NCBI RefSeq assembly: GCF_000661915.1 | Contig: NZ_CP007509.1 | Location: 1,674,001 to 1,738,000 of the forward strand | DNA: 64,000 bases | Source: Stutzerimonas decontaminans | GTDB lineage: Bacteria > Pseudomonadota > Gammaproteobacteria > Pseudomonadales > Pseudomonadaceae | Direction of reading: 5' to 3' | In this document: positions 8,018 to 16,945 of the stretch, piece by piece | How positions within the stretch are numbered: the first letter of the stretch is position 1 | Layout: each line of letters starts with the position of its first letter | Translations under genes and position numbers: made by a program | Notes under the pieces: model-generated | What the model was told of the DNA's origin: nothing | Databases searched by the model: none | What the model saw: only the letters and a program-made list of their open reading frames with translations

Positions 8018-8767
8018 ATGAAGGTTCTTGTAGCTGTCAAACGAGTGGTCGATTACAACGTCAAGGTTCGCGTCAAGGCGGACAATTCCGGCGTTGACCT
8101 CGCCAACGTCAAGATGTCGATGAACCCCTTCTGCGAAATTGCCGTGGAAGAAGCCGTTCGCCTGAAAGAGAAGGGCGTGGCGAGCGAAATCGTTGTCGTC
8201 TCCATCGGTCCGACCGCTGCCCAGGAGCAGCTGCGCACCGCGCTGGCGCTGGGCGCCGACCGCGCCGTGCTGGTCGAGTCCAACGATGAACTGAACTCCC
8301 TGGCTGTCGCCAAGCTGCTCAAGGCCGTGGTCGACAAGGAGCAGCCGCAGCTGGTCATCCTCGGCAAGCAGGCCATCGACAGCGACAACAACCAGACCGG
8401 GCAGATGCTTGGTGCGTTGACCGGTTATGCCCAGGGCACCTTCGCTTCCAAGGTGGAAGTGGCTGGTGACAAGGTCAACGTGACCCGCGAAATCGATGGC
8501 GGTCTGCAGACCGTCGCGCTGAGCCTGCCGGCGATTGTCACCACCGACCTGCGTCTGAACGAGCCGCGCTACGCGTCGCTGCCGAACATCATGAAGGCCA
8601 AGAAGAAGCCGCTGGAAGTGCTGACTCCCGATGCGCTGGGTGTCGCCACCGCCTCTACCGTGAAGACCCTGAAAGTCGAAGCACCGGCTGCCCGCAGCGC
8701 CGGTATCAAGGTCAAGTCCGTGGCTGAACTGGTCGAGAAACTGAAGAACGAGGCGAAGGTAATCTAA
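8018..8767 (+). CDS. etfB: Electron transfer flavoprotein beta subunit
   Basis: 249 residues, standard for EtfB. It forms the FAD- and AMP-containing heterodimer with EtfA that accepts electrons from acyl-CoA dehydrogenases in the cytosol. [17 protein letters not shown] at the N-terminus and the AMP-binding signature [20 protein letters not shown] (residues about 125-145) are diagnostic. The start at 8018 is chosen because the homologous [10 protein letters not shown] begins there and AACGAGGAA precedes it; the upstream frame is open but non-homologous. etfA follows immediately, with the etfB stop touching the etfA start. Confidence 0.96.
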   Translation: MKVLVAVKRVVDYNVKVRVKADNSGVDLANVKMSMNPFCEIAVEEAVRLKEKGVASEIVVVSIGPTAAQEQLRTALALGADRAVLVESNDELNSLAVAKLLKAVVDKEQPQLVILGKQAIDSDNNQTGQMLGALTGYAQGTFASKVEVAGDKVNVTREIDGGLQTVALSLPAIVTTDLRLNEPRYASLPNIMKAKKKPLEVLTPDALGVATASTVKTLKVEAPAARSAGIKVKSVAELVEKLKNEAKVI

Positions 8768-9697
8768 ATGACTATCCTGGTTATCGCTGAACACAACAAC
8801 GCCGTCCTCGCGGCCGCTACTCTGAACACCGTTGCCGCAGCCAAGGCCATCGGTGGCGACATTCACGTACTGGTGGCCGGCAGCGGCTGCGGTGCCATTG
8901 GCGAAGCAGCCGCTCAAATCGAAGGCGTGGCCAAGGTACTGGTCGCTGACGATGCGGCCTATGCCAATCAGCTTCCGGAAAACGTTGCACCGCTGATCGC
9001 CGACCTGGCTAAGAACTACAGCCACGTGCTGGCTGCAGCGACCACCAACGGCAAGAACTTCCTGCCGCGCGTTGCCGCTCAACTGGACGTCGACCAGATC
9101 TCCGAGATCATCGCGGTTGAAAGCGCCGATACCTTCAAGCGCCCGATCTACGCCGGTAACGCCATCGCTACCGTGCAGTCCAGCGCCGCGATCAAGGTCA
9201 TTACCGTGCGTGCTACCGGCTTCGATGCCGTCAATGGCACTGGAGGTTCGGCTGCGGTCGAGCAGATCTCCGGCTCCGGTGATGCCGGCAAATCCGCCTT
9301 TGTTGGCGAAGAGCTGGCCAAGTCGGATCGTCCTGAGCTGACCGCTGCCAAGATCGTCGTATCTGGCGGCCGTGGCATGCAGAACGGTGACAACTTCAAG
9401 CACCTGTACTCGCTGGCCGACAAGCTCGGTGCTGCGGTTGGTGCCTCGCGCGCCGCGGTCGATGCGGGCTTCGTGCCCAACGACATGCAGGTCGGCCAGA
9501 CCGGCAAGATCGTCGCACCGCAGCTGTACATCGCGGTCGGCATCTCCGGTGCCATCCAGCACCTGGCCGGTATGAAGGACTCCAAGGTGATCGTCGCGAT
9601 CAACAAGGACGAGGAAGCCCCGATCTTCCAGGTAGCTGACTACGGCCTGGTTGGCGATCTGTTTGAGATCGTGCCGGAGCTGGAGAAGCTGGTCTGA
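8768..9697 (+). CDS. etfA: Electron transfer flavoprotein alpha subunit
   Basis: 309 residues, the normal length for EtfA. The N-terminal domain begins [20 protein letters not shown]. The C-terminal FAD-binding domain shows [44 protein letters not shown] and [20 protein letters not shown], all family signatures. It is translated directly after etfB with no gap and is followed by an intrinsic terminator, making etfBA a two-gene operon. Confidence 0.96.
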   Translation: MTILVIAEHNNAVLAAATLNTVAAAKAIGGDIHVLVAGSGCGAIGEAAAQIEGVAKVLVADDAAYANQLPENVAPLIADLAKNYSHVLAAATTNGKNFLPRVAAQLDVDQISEIIAVESADTFKRPIYAGNAIATVQSSAAIKVITVRATGFDAVNGTGGSAAVEQISGSGDAGKSAFVGEELAKSDRPELTAAKIVVSGGRGMQNGDNFKHLYSLADKLGAAVGASRAAVDAGFVPNDMQVGQTGKIVAPQLYIAVGISGAIQHLAGMKDSKVIVAINKDEEAPIFQVADYGLVGDLFEIVPELEKLV

Positions 9698-9718
9698 AGC
9701 CCAGCGCTGCAGGAAAGA

Positions 9719-9742
9719 ACCCGCTCATGTAGCGGGTTTTTT
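9719..9742 (+). terminator. Intrinsic terminator of etfBA
   Basis: ACCCGCT-CATGT-AGCGGGT, a perfect 7-bp stem, followed by TTTTT. It lies 21 bases after the etfA stop. Confidence 0.9.
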
Positions 9743-9824
9743 CATGGGGGATGGACGGGTTTGCCGGTGTAACATCGGCTAAACCCGATCGGCATCGGTT
9801 CAATCGCGCAACAAGGGGATTTTC

Positions 9825-10649
9825 ATGCGTTTCGCTTTTCCGTTGAAAACGGTGTTGATCGCGTTGGTGTTGGCAACGCCACTTCCGGCAGCAGCCGCGG
9901 GAAAGTGCGACCGCCTGGTCGCTACCGGCGCAGCCGACAACCCACCGTTTCTCTGGCGCGACCCGCAGAATCCGAAGCGCCTGATGGGCGCCAATGCCGA
10001 TCTGCTCGGGCAGATCGCCAAGTCGCTCAATCTGAAGCTGGATCTGCTTTACACCGGGGACCGGACCAAGGCGCTCGACGAAGTGCGCAGTGGGCGGGTC
10101 GATGTGCTGGCGGATGCGACCCTGACCGTGCAGCGGCTCGAGGAGATGGATTTCGTCCACCCCTCCATCCTGCAGCTGCAGACCGTGGCCTGGGTGCGAA
10201 ATGAGCCTGGGTTTTTCTACGCGAGTCGCGAAGATTTGCGAGGCCACACAGGTATGACGGTTGGGGCGAGCCGCTTGGGCAGTGAGTTCGACGCCTTCGC
10301 CAAGGGCAATCTGCAGTTGCAACAGGTTGCCAGTCTATCTCAGGGGCTGCAGAGGCTAGTGGCGGGTGGTGCCGATTACCTGTTGCATGAGCGCTATAGC
10401 GCTATCGCTGCAGCCGATGCGGCAGGCGTGCTGGACAAGGTTCAGCGTCTTGAACCTCCGGTTGCCGCCAGAGACATGCACCTTGCCATCTCACATGACT
10501 CCGCCTGCAATGATCCCTGGCTGCGCGGACAACTGGCGCGGAAGATGACAGAATTGCGTGCCGCCGGCGTGCCGGAGCAGTTGGTGGCGCATAATTTGAC
10601 AGTCTGGAAGAACCAGCAGTCGGAGCGGGCAAGCGCTCCGAAGAACTAG
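9825..10649 (+). CDS. Periplasmic solute-binding protein, family 3-like
   Basis: 274 residues. A Sec signal peptide (MRFAFPLKTVLIALVLATPL, cleavage near the AAAAG at residues 22-26) precedes a bilobed amino-acid-type binding domain. Segments PPFLWRDPQNPKRLMGANAD, LLGQIAKSLNLKLDLLY, VRSGRVDVLADATLT and VGASRLGSEFDAF follow the SBP_bac_3 pattern. AAGGGGA precedes the ATG at 9825. No permease or ATPase genes are adjacent, so it may act as a stand-alone sensor or enzyme-like binder rather than a transporter component. It is followed 8 bases later by two lipoprotein genes and probably forms an operon with them. A 7-bp inverted repeat (10621-10640) sits in its last codons. Confidence 0.8.
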   Translation: MRFAFPLKTVLIALVLATPLPAAAAGKCDRLVATGAADNPPFLWRDPQNPKRLMGANADLLGQIAKSLNLKLDLLYTGDRTKALDEVRSGRVDVLADATLTVQRLEEMDFVHPSILQLQTVAWVRNEPGFFYASREDLRGHTGMTVGASRLGSEFDAFAKGNLQLQQVASLSQGLQRLVAGGADYLLHERYSAIAAADAAGVLDKVQRLEPPVAARDMHLAISHDSACNDPWLRGQLARKMTELRAAGVPEQLVAHNLTVWKNQQSERASAPKN

Positions 10650-10657
10650 GATTCGCC

Positions 10658-11014
10658 GTGTTGAAATGTTTAGTCCTTAGTGCCTCGCTCGCCTTGCTCA
10701 TGCTGGGCGGCTGTGCCAATGATCCCGTCCCGACCGAACAGCTGCGCCTAAGCGAGCAGGCCGTGGCACAAGCCCGTTCCATGGAAGCTTCCGAAGCTTA
10801 TGAGGAGCTGGTAAGGGCCGAAAGCAACCTGAGCGCAGCTCGTGCAGCGCTGGCGGCTGGCGACAATCGCGAGGCGCGCATGTTGGCCGAGCAGGCGGAG
10901 CTGGATGCGCGGCTGGCGGAGGCACGAGTGCTAAAGGATCAGCGCCAGGCGCAGATTGACGATCTGACTCGGCGTATCCAGCGTCTACGCCAGCAGCTGG
11001 GAGAGGTTCGGTGA
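10658..11014 (+). CDS. DUF4398 lipoprotein
   Basis: 118 residues from a GTG start (a TTG follows directly). The signal peptide ends in lipobox LMLGGC, Cys at about residue 19. The mature part is a helical, Ala/Arg/Glu-rich domain (AYEELVRAESNLSAARAALA, EARMLAEQAELDARLAEARV), as in DUF4398, a family often encoded beside OmpA-like lipoproteins. It overlaps the next gene by 4 bases (GTGA), indicating translational coupling. It probably works together with the OmpA-like protein in the periplasm or outer membrane, but the role is unknown. Confidence 0.8.
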   Translation: MLKCLVLSASLALLMLGGCANDPVPTEQLRLSEQAVAQARSMEASEAYEELVRAESNLSAARAALAAGDNREARMLAEQAELDARLAEARVLKDQRQAQIDDLTRRIQRLRQQLGEVR

Positions 11015-11808
11015 AGGCTAGTATTTCCCTCCTCCTGGCCGCGCTGGCGCTGGTCGGCTGCACAAGCCCGGACACCGAAAACGAAATCGCCCAGGCGTCC
11101 GCAGCGCTGGAGCGCGTCCAGGCCGACAGTATGGTTCAGCGCAGCGCGCCGAAGGACCTGCAGCGTGCGCTGGAAACCCTGCAGCGCGCCGAGCGCTTCA
11201 ATGACTACTGGGGCGGGGCCGAGGATGCTCGGCACTACGCTTACCTGAGCCGACGCTACAGCGAAATCGCCGCGCAACAGGGTGAATTGCTGCAGCATCA
11301 GGAGCAGGTGGCGCGTCTGGAGATGGAGCGCGACCGGCTGCGGCGCATGCTGCAGGATGCCCGTCTTATGACTGCCGAACAGCAGGGGCGCTGGCTGGAA
11401 GATCAGATGATGAGCCTGGCGGCCAGTGAGACCGACCGCGGCCTGGTGATGACGCTGGGTGACGTGCTCTTCCACCCTGACAGTGCCGAGCTTGGCAACT
11501 CGGCCAACCGCACCTTGCTCAAGCTGGTGCACTTCCTTCAGCTCAATCCGCAGCGCAAGGTGCGCATCGAGGGCTACAGCGACAGCCGTGGCGACCCGCA
11601 TGCCAATCTCGAACTGTCGCGCGCGCGGGCGCAAACGGTGGCCGAGCTGCTCATCAGCCTAGGCATCGAAGCTGAGCGCGTCGAGGTACGCGGCTACGGC
11701 GAGCGTTTTCCGATCGCCGAAAACGCTTCGGCGCGCGGGCGTGCGCAGAATCGGCGCGTAGAAATACTGTTTTCCGATGCTGCGGGCAATCTCGGCCCCG
11801 ATCGCTAG
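11011..11808 (+). CDS. OmpA-family peptidoglycan-binding lipoprotein
   Basis: 265 residues from a GTG overlapping the previous stop. The lipobox is LALVGC (Cys at about 17). The central region (about 25-140) is coiled-coil-like (ERFNDYWGGAEDARHYAYLS, LEMERDRLRRMLQDARLM). The C-terminal OmpA domain (about 145-260) shows VLFHPDSAEL, IEGYSDSRGDPHANLELSRA and GERFPIAENASARGRAQNRR, which contain the residues used to hold diaminopimelate. It is likely anchored in the outer membrane and tethered to the cell wall, with the DUF4398 lipoprotein as partner. Confidence 0.88.
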   Translation: MKASISLLLAALALVGCTSPDTENEIAQASAALERVQADSMVQRSAPKDLQRALETLQRAERFNDYWGGAEDARHYAYLSRRYSEIAAQQGELLQHQEQVARLEMERDRLRRMLQDARLMTAEQQGRWLEDQMMSLAASETDRGLVMTLGDVLFHPDSAELGNSANRTLLKLVHFLQLNPQRKVRIEGYSDSRGDPHANLELSRARAQTVAELLISLGIEAERVEVRGYGERFPIAENASARGRAQNRRVEILFSDAAGNLGPDR

Positions 11809-11824
11809 TAGGCTGTCTGCATAG

Positions 11825-11891
11825 ACTGTTTCGCCCATCCGCAGCTTAACTGTATTGGTCCGCTGCGGCTGCCCTGAGCTACTGTTACGGT
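11825..11891. promoter_or_regulatory. Direct repeats upstream of the MocR gene
   Basis: ACTGTATTGGT (11849-11859) and ACTGTTACGGT (11881-11891) are direct repeats 32 bases apart start to start, about three helical turns. A third, weaker ACTGTTTCGCC begins at 11825. MocR/GabR regulators are known to bind spaced direct repeats, often in their own promoters. The link to the gene at 11915 is inference. Confidence 0.45.
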
Positions 11892-11914
11892 TCAGTTGGC
11901 AGGAGACCGGCGAG

Positions 11915-13345
11915 ATGACCAATCTGTTGCTCTATCAGCGCATTGCCCAGCAGCTCGCCGAGGACATCCGACGCGGTGTGTATCGGCCCGGCGAGCGCGT
12001 GCCTTCGGTGCGCAAGATGAGCCAGCGGCTCAGCGTCAGTCATGCGACGGTGTTGCAGGCGTATGCCAATCTCGAGGATCAGGGCATGATCCGTGCACGG
12101 CCGCAGTCCGGCTTCTATGTGCACCAGACGCCGGTCCTCACCGCGCCAACGCCGGATATTGCCCAGGTCGAACGGCCAACCCTGGTTACCCGCAGTAGCA
12201 TCATCAATCAGGTGCTCAGCGAGTCACGCCGCGAGGGTTTGATCCCGCTGGGGGCTGCAGTACCTCATGTCGACTATCTGCCGGTTCGCGCGCTGCATCA
12301 GCAGCTGGCCAGGGTCACGCGCTTCCAGAGCCCACGGGCGTTCAGCTACATGTTCAGCCCTGGCTATGAGCCCTTGCGTCGCCAGGTAGCGATTCGAATG
12401 CGTGACGCCGGAGTGGTGGTCGATTCCGGTGAAATCGTCATCACCCATGGGTGCGTCGATGCGCTGCAGATGTCGCTGCGTGTACTTACCAGGCCCGGTG
12501 ATCTGATTGCTGCCGAGTCGCCGACGTACTACGGGTTGTTGCAGCTGGCCGATCTGCTGGGGCTCAAGGTCATCGAAATACCCAGCGACCCGGATACCGG
12601 CATGAGTCTGGAAGCCTTGCAGTTGGCGGCGGGACAGTGGCCGATCAAGGCGCTGGTCCTGACCGCGCGGCTGAGCAATCCGCTGGGTGTTAGCATGCCG
12701 GACCATCGCCAGAAGCAGCTGCTGAGCCTGGCCGCGCGGTTCGACATCCAGATCGTCGAGGACGATATCTACGGCGAACTGATGTTCGATCAGGGCCAGT
12801 ACAAGGCGCTCAAGTCCAATGATCGGGACGGACGTGTCATCTACTGTTCCAGCTTCTCCAAGACGCTCTCGCCTGGCGTGCGGATCGGCTGGGTCATCGC
12901 TGGCCGGCATCAGCCGGAGATCGAGCGCCTGCAGACGTTCAGCACTCACTCCGCCTGCAGCGTCACGCAAATGGGCGTGGCGGCTTATCTCGAGAATGGC
13001 GGCTACGACCGCCACCTGCGGGCGATTCGCCAGGAGTACCGCAAGAACCTCAGTGCCTTCCAGCTGGCGGTGCAACGCTACTTCCCGGAAGGCACCCAGA
13101 TGACGCGGCCCAAGGGAAACTTCATTCTGTGGGTCAGCCTACCGGTGCGGGTCAATACCCAGGAGCTTCACGTGCGGGCGCTGGCGCAGGGCATCAGCAT
13201 CGCGCCGGGGTTGATCTTCAGTAACACTGAACAATTCAATCACTGCATTCGTCTCAACTGTGGGCTGCCCTGGAACAACGAGACCGAGCGCGCGCTGCGC
13301 ACACTTGGGCAGCTGGCTTCGGAGTTGTGCCAGGACGCACAATAA
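11915..13345 (+). CDS. MocR-type regulator: GntR winged helix plus class I aminotransferase domain
   Basis: 476 residues. The N-terminal winged helix (about 1-75) reads LAEDIRRGVYRPGERVPSVR and SHATVLQAYANLEDQGMIRA, the GntR signature. After a linker, residues about 110-475 form an aspartate-aminotransferase fold with the PLP-lysine segment SSFSKTLSPGVRIGW and substrate-arginine region near RLNCGLPW. The start at 11915 follows GGAG and gives the usual family start; an upstream TTG in frame at 11855 is less likely. MocR proteins use PLP or PLP-amine adducts as effectors, but which pathway this one controls cannot be told from its neighbours. Confidence 0.9.
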   Translation: MTNLLLYQRIAQQLAEDIRRGVYRPGERVPSVRKMSQRLSVSHATVLQAYANLEDQGMIRARPQSGFYVHQTPVLTAPTPDIAQVERPTLVTRSSIINQVLSESRREGLIPLGAAVPHVDYLPVRALHQQLARVTRFQSPRAFSYMFSPGYEPLRRQVAIRMRDAGVVVDSGEIVITHGCVDALQMSLRVLTRPGDLIAAESPTYYGLLQLADLLGLKVIEIPSDPDTGMSLEALQLAAGQWPIKALVLTARLSNPLGVSMPDHRQKQLLSLAARFDIQIVEDDIYGELMFDQGQYKALKSNDRDGRVIYCSSFSKTLSPGVRIGWVIAGRHQPEIERLQTFSTHSACSVTQMGVAAYLENGGYDRHLRAIRQEYRKNLSAFQLAVQRYFPEGTQMTRPKGNFILWVSLPVRVNTQELHVRALAQGISIAPGLIFSNTEQFNHCIRLNCGLPWNNETERALRTLGQLASELCQDAQ

Positions 13346-13377
13346 CGTTTTGACCCCGCAGTCCTGAGGTTCATTTC

Positions 13378-13884
13378 ATGCAAAGGCCGCTGCTGCTGTT
13401 GATCTCGTTGGCCTTGCTGAGTGGCTGTGGTGATGATCCGAGGCCCGAGCCTGAGGATGTGCCGAGGCCGGTCGAGCAACCAGAGCAGGCCCCGGTTGCC
13501 TCTGAGCCAGCGGAGGAGCCGCCAGATCTGCAGATTGAACTGGCTGCACCCGAAGAGTCCGAAGACTCGGCTTCGCCAGACGTGCAGATCAGTATTCCCG
13601 AACCGGAACCCGTACCGCGGGCTGCACCAGCCAAACGCCCTGCGCCAGCGAAGCCGGAGGACGTTGACCTTCCCGAGGCCGAACTTGATCTGCACTTGCC
13701 GGAGGAGCTCGCCGAGGAGCTGATGCCCGCGCCCAGCGCCGAGGCTGCACGGTTGCTGCCGCCACTTTTTGAAAAAGGCAAGGCGTCTCAGTCGATGCAG
13801 ATCGGCGGTCGTCTGATCTCCGGTGAGGATGAAGACGAGGCACTGATCGACGGCGCCGAAATCCGATTCGAGTTCAAGCGCTGA
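13378..13884 (+). CDS. Acidic, proline-rich putative lipoprotein
   Basis: 168 residues. The signal peptide MQRPLLLLISLALLSGC ends in a lipobox with Cys at 17. The mature protein is rich in Glu, Pro and Ala (PRPEPEDVPRPVEQPEQAP, EPEPVPRAAPAKRPAPAKP) and so is probably extended. A short C-terminal folded part (MQIGGRLISGEDEDEALIDG, AEIRFEFKR) follows. I recognise no domain. It lies 32 bases downstream of the MocR gene and converges on the GGDEF-EAL gene. Its role is unknown; it may span the periplasm. Confidence 0.7.
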   Translation: MQRPLLLLISLALLSGCGDDPRPEPEDVPRPVEQPEQAPVASEPAEEPPDLQIELAAPEESEDSASPDVQISIPEPEPVPRAAPAKRPAPAKPEDVDLPEAELDLHLPEELAEELMPAPSAEAARLLPPLFEKGKASQSMQIGGRLISGEDEDEALIDGAEIRFEFKR

Positions 13885-13909
13885 TTGGAGCGCGCCTGCA
13901 ATTCTGGCC

Positions 13910-16477
13910 TCAGCTGATATCAGTCGGGCGTGCGAGCAGCCGCCGCAGTTCCTCGGCTGGCATTGGCAGGCTCATGTGGAATCCCTGTACCTCAGTACAG
14001 CCATCATCTGTCAACAGGCGTAGTTGCTCCTCGGTTTCTACCCCTTCGGCGGTTACTCGCATCTGCAGCCCGCGGCCCAGCTCGATCAGCGCGCGCACGA
14101 TTGAGTGGTCTTCCGTCGATTGCTCGATGCCAGCCACGAAGCTGTTGTCAATTTTTATGACGTCGAACGGGTAATGACGCAGGTTGGTCAGCGACGAATA
14201 GCCGGTGCCGAAGTCATCTACCGCCAGGTGAACGCCGAGCGCCTTGATGCGCTTGAGTGCGTCCAGCGTGCTTTGCGTCTCCTGGAGCAGCGCGCTTTCA
14301 GTGACCTCCAGCTCCAAACGCTCTCCCGGCAGACCGTTCTCGCGAAGCGCGCGGGCTATTTCGTCGAGCAGACGATCATCGTGCAGTTGCAGCGGCGAGA
14401 GGTTGACCGACACGGTCATTTCGACCGGCCAGCTGGCGGCTTGCTGGCAGGCCTGGTGCAACACCCAACGTCCGAGCGGGATGATCAATCCGGCCTCTTC
14501 GGCCAGAGGGATGAACTGTTCGGGGAGCAGCATGCCCTGCGTGGGGTGGTGCCAGCGCACCAGGGCCTCGGCGCCAATGATCTGCATGCTCTGGCTCAAG
14601 TAGCGTGGCTGGTAATGGACTTCCAGTTGCTGCTCGGCTATCGCAACGCGCAGCTCCTCTTCACGCCTGAGTCGTTCATGCAGGCGCTGGTCCATCTCCC
14701 TGCCGTACGCCCGCCAGGTGCCTCGCCCGGCGTCCTTGGCTTGATAGAGCGCGATGTCGGCGCAACGTAGCAGTTCGTTGGCCTGGGAGGCATCGTCAGG
14801 CGCCAGGGCAACGCCGATGCTCGCACCGATGCTGATTTGCTGGTCTTCGTAGATGAAGGGTGCGCTGAGCGCCTCGATGATGCGATTGCACAGGCGATCA
14901 ATGCCGCCGTCCTCGCTCATGCGGTGCAGCGCGACGACGAACTCGTCGCCACCGAGACGTGCCACCAGGTCGCCATCCCGGGTGCGCTCGCGCAGGCGAG
15001 ACGCTACGCCCATCAGGACCTCATCACCTGCCGCATGTCCCAGGGTGTCGTTGACCGGTTTGAAGCGATCGAGGTCGATATAGAGCAGAGTCAGGGTCGA
15101 GCCGCTACGCAGCGACGCCAGGTTCTGCTCGAGGTAGTCGCGCAACCGGCTGCGGTTGGGCAGTCCGGTCAACGGATCGTGCTGGGAAAGATACTGGACG
15201 CGTGCCTGCGCCTTGGTTTCCTCGGTGACGTCGCTGGCCGTTCCGCGGTAGCCGACCAGTGCGCCGTCGTGCCGGATGCTGCGCGCGGCCAGGCGACAGA
15301 AGCGCTCGCAGCCATCGGCTGCTCGGTAACTGCTGCGCAATGGCGTGATCTCCGGCGCTTCGAGCCAGCTCCGCAGTGCCGCGCTGTCGGTGATCAGCAG
15401 CTCCAGCAAGGGGCGGCCCAGCCACTGCTTCGGTTCGTAGCCGGTGATCTGCCGAAAGCGGTTGGAGAGGAAGGTCAGGCGGGCCTGCTCGTCGGTCTCC
15501 CAGATCCAGTCGGAGGCCGCTTCGGCTACATCGCGAAAACGCTCCTCGCTCTCGGCCAATGCACTGCGGCTGGAGGCGAGGCGTGCGTAGCTCAGATCGA
15601 GCAGGTGCATCGCGCGTAGCGCATGGCGCACTAGCAGCCAGGCGAGCAGCCCAAGACCCAGCGCCACGGCGGCGAGAACGGGCAGCGTGACCAGTAGCAG
15701 CAGGCGGCCCGGCTGCGCGGCTGTCCAGGTGAAGTAGACCGCAGTCCCATCCTCCAGGGTTTGGCTAATCGCCGGCCCGGCATGATCCGCTGGATCGGTA
15801 AGCAACTTCAGTTTCTCCACAGCGTACTGCTCGCCGATCGCCTCAAGCCGTTCGGCGTCGAGTACGTCGACGAAGACGAGCGTGGATGGCGGCCCTTCGT
15901 GCTCTTCGATGTCGGCGCCACCCGTGGCCAGCGATGCAGCCGCGACCAATGCAGGTTGCCCGTGTAGCCAGAGTAAGGCCGAGGCTCCGGCATCGTCTTC
16001 TGCTGCCTCACGGGCCCGAGCAAGTAGCTCAGATAGGCCGTGCTGCAAATACTGGAAAGCATCCACCGCCTGCAGCTCGCCGTGAATCACGGCGTACGAG
16101 GTGTCGCCCGACGGGGTGATTACCAGTATCGCCTCATAGCCGAAATCCTTGTACAGCGAGGGCCCAAGATTGGCTTGGGCGTAAGCCCAGTTCGCGTCGA
16201 CCTGCTTGCTCAGATGCAAATAGGCGTCGCCCCAGAAGGCGTAATCGACGATGGAGCGATTCATCCAGTCGTGCTGTGCCTGTAATGCCTTGCTGGCAAG
16301 GAAATGGCTCTGCTGCAGGGCGTCCTGGTCGATCTTGCGGGCGATATGAGCGATGGCAAAAGCGGCGGCAACAATCGCCGCCACCAGCAGCGCGACCATG
16401 CCGGGGAGAATGCGACGGGCAAAGATCGCCTTAGCCTTCGGTTTGGCCGGGCCGTCAATGGAGTAGGGAGATTGCAT
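13910..16477 (-). CDS. CHASE4-PAS-GGDEF-EAL bifunctional c-di-GMP signalling protein
   Basis: 855 residues. TM helix about 23-45, periplasmic CHASE4 domain about 50-260 (DWMNRSIVDYAFWGDAYLHL), TM about 262-290, PAS about 312-430, GGDEF about 435-600, EAL about 605-850. The GGDEF motif (about 508-512) is intact, with an RDGD inhibitory site five residues upstream. The EAL motif (about 637) is intact, as are LEVTES, DDFGTGYSSL, IKIDNSF and AEGVETEEQL. Both cyclase and phosphodiesterase activities are therefore possible. The architecture matches PA2072 of P. aeruginosa. ATG 16477 is preferred because AGGA lies 8 bases upstream; a TTG at 16513 is in frame. No dedicated partner is adjacent. Confidence 0.92.
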   Translation of the reverse strand: MQSPYSIDGPAKPKAKAIFARRILPGMVALLVAAIVAAAFAIAHIARKIDQDALQQSHFLASKALQAQHDWMNRSIVDYAFWGDAYLHLSKQVDANWAYAQANLGPSLYKDFGYEAILVITPSGDTSYAVIHGELQAVDAFQYLQHGLSELLARAREAAEDDAGASALLWLHGQPALVAAASLATGGADIEEHEGPPSTLVFVDVLDAERLEAIGEQYAVEKLKLLTDPADHAGPAISQTLEDGTAVYFTWTAAQPGRLLLLVTLPVLAAVALGLGLLAWLLVRHALRAMHLLDLSYARLASSRSALAESEERFRDVAEAASDWIWETDEQARLTFLSNRFRQITGYEPKQWLGRPLLELLITDSAALRSWLEAPEITPLRSSYRAADGCERFCRLAARSIRHDGALVGYRGTASDVTEETKAQARVQYLSQHDPLTGLPNRSRLRDYLEQNLASLRSGSTLTLLYIDLDRFKPVNDTLGHAAGDEVLMGVASRLRERTRDGDLVARLGGDEFVVALHRMSEDGGIDRLCNRIIEALSAPFIYEDQQISIGASIGVALAPDDASQANELLRCADIALYQAKDAGRGTWRAYGREMDQRLHERLRREEELRVAIAEQQLEVHYQPRYLSQSMQIIGAEALVRWHHPTQGMLLPEQFIPLAEEAGLIIPLGRWVLHQACQQAASWPVEMTVSVNLSPLQLHDDRLLDEIARALRENGLPGERLELEVTESALLQETQSTLDALKRIKALGVHLAVDDFGTGYSSLTNLRHYPFDVIKIDNSFVAGIEQSTEDHSIVRALIELGRGLQMRVTAEGVETEEQLRLLTDDGCTEVQGFHMSLPMPAEELRRLLARPTDIS

Positions 16478-16591
16478 TAAAGGAGTCCTGCCAGAACTGC
16501 ATGTACGCGGCAAACGGGCATAGTGCCATTATTGAGCGCAGCGGGCATCTGTAAACGTCAGCCGGTATCGCGGTCCGGCATTCGTCGGCGG

Positions 16592-16759
16592 TCAGCGATC
16601 GCGCGACTCCTGCGCGTCGGCCTCGGCATTGCGCTGGGCAATTCGCTTCTTCTGCTCGTCGGTCAGCGGAATTTTCCGGGCAGTGGAGCGCAACATCAAC
16701 AGACTGCCGACGATCGACCCTAATGCGACGACCAGAATCAGCCAGAAATACCAGGGCAT
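16592..16759 (-). CDS. DUF2897-type small membrane protein
   Basis: 55 residues: one N-terminal transmembrane helix (PWYFWLILVVALGSIVGSLL) and a short charged tail rich in Lys, Glu and Arg (LTDEQKKRIAQRNAEADAQE). GGAGGAATAGC directly before the ATG at 16759 is an excellent ribosome-binding site and decides this start over a longer frame beginning at 16843. It belongs to the DUF2897 family of short gammaproteobacterial proteins with no known function. It is divergent from pyrF. Confidence 0.8.
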   Translation of the reverse strand: MPWYFWLILVVALGSIVGSLLMLRSTARKIPLTDEQKKRIAQRNAEADAQESRDR

Positions 16760-16945
16760 GCTATTCCTCCAGGCGGGTGGTGAATGGGGCCGCTCGGGTG
16801 GCGACCCCCCGCGCACTTTACGTCGGTGCGGCTTTGGGGTCACCGCTCTAGGTCAAACCCCATGAGATTTTGACCGCGATCTGCAGCTTTCGTCGCGCCC
16901 GGTGTTTTCTGCGACAATGCGCGCCGACTTTTCCGAGGACGTGCC

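Noticed and set aside
7994..9562. Long minus-strand open frame (522 codons) opposite etfB-etfA
   Set aside because: It spans two real, conserved genes on the other strand and encodes Gly/Asp/Val-rich sequence without motifs.
11855..11914. N-terminal extension of the MocR gene from an in-frame TTG
   Set aside because: The extra 20 residues are not family-like, the TTG overlaps the direct repeats, and ATG 11915 has a good ribosome-binding site.
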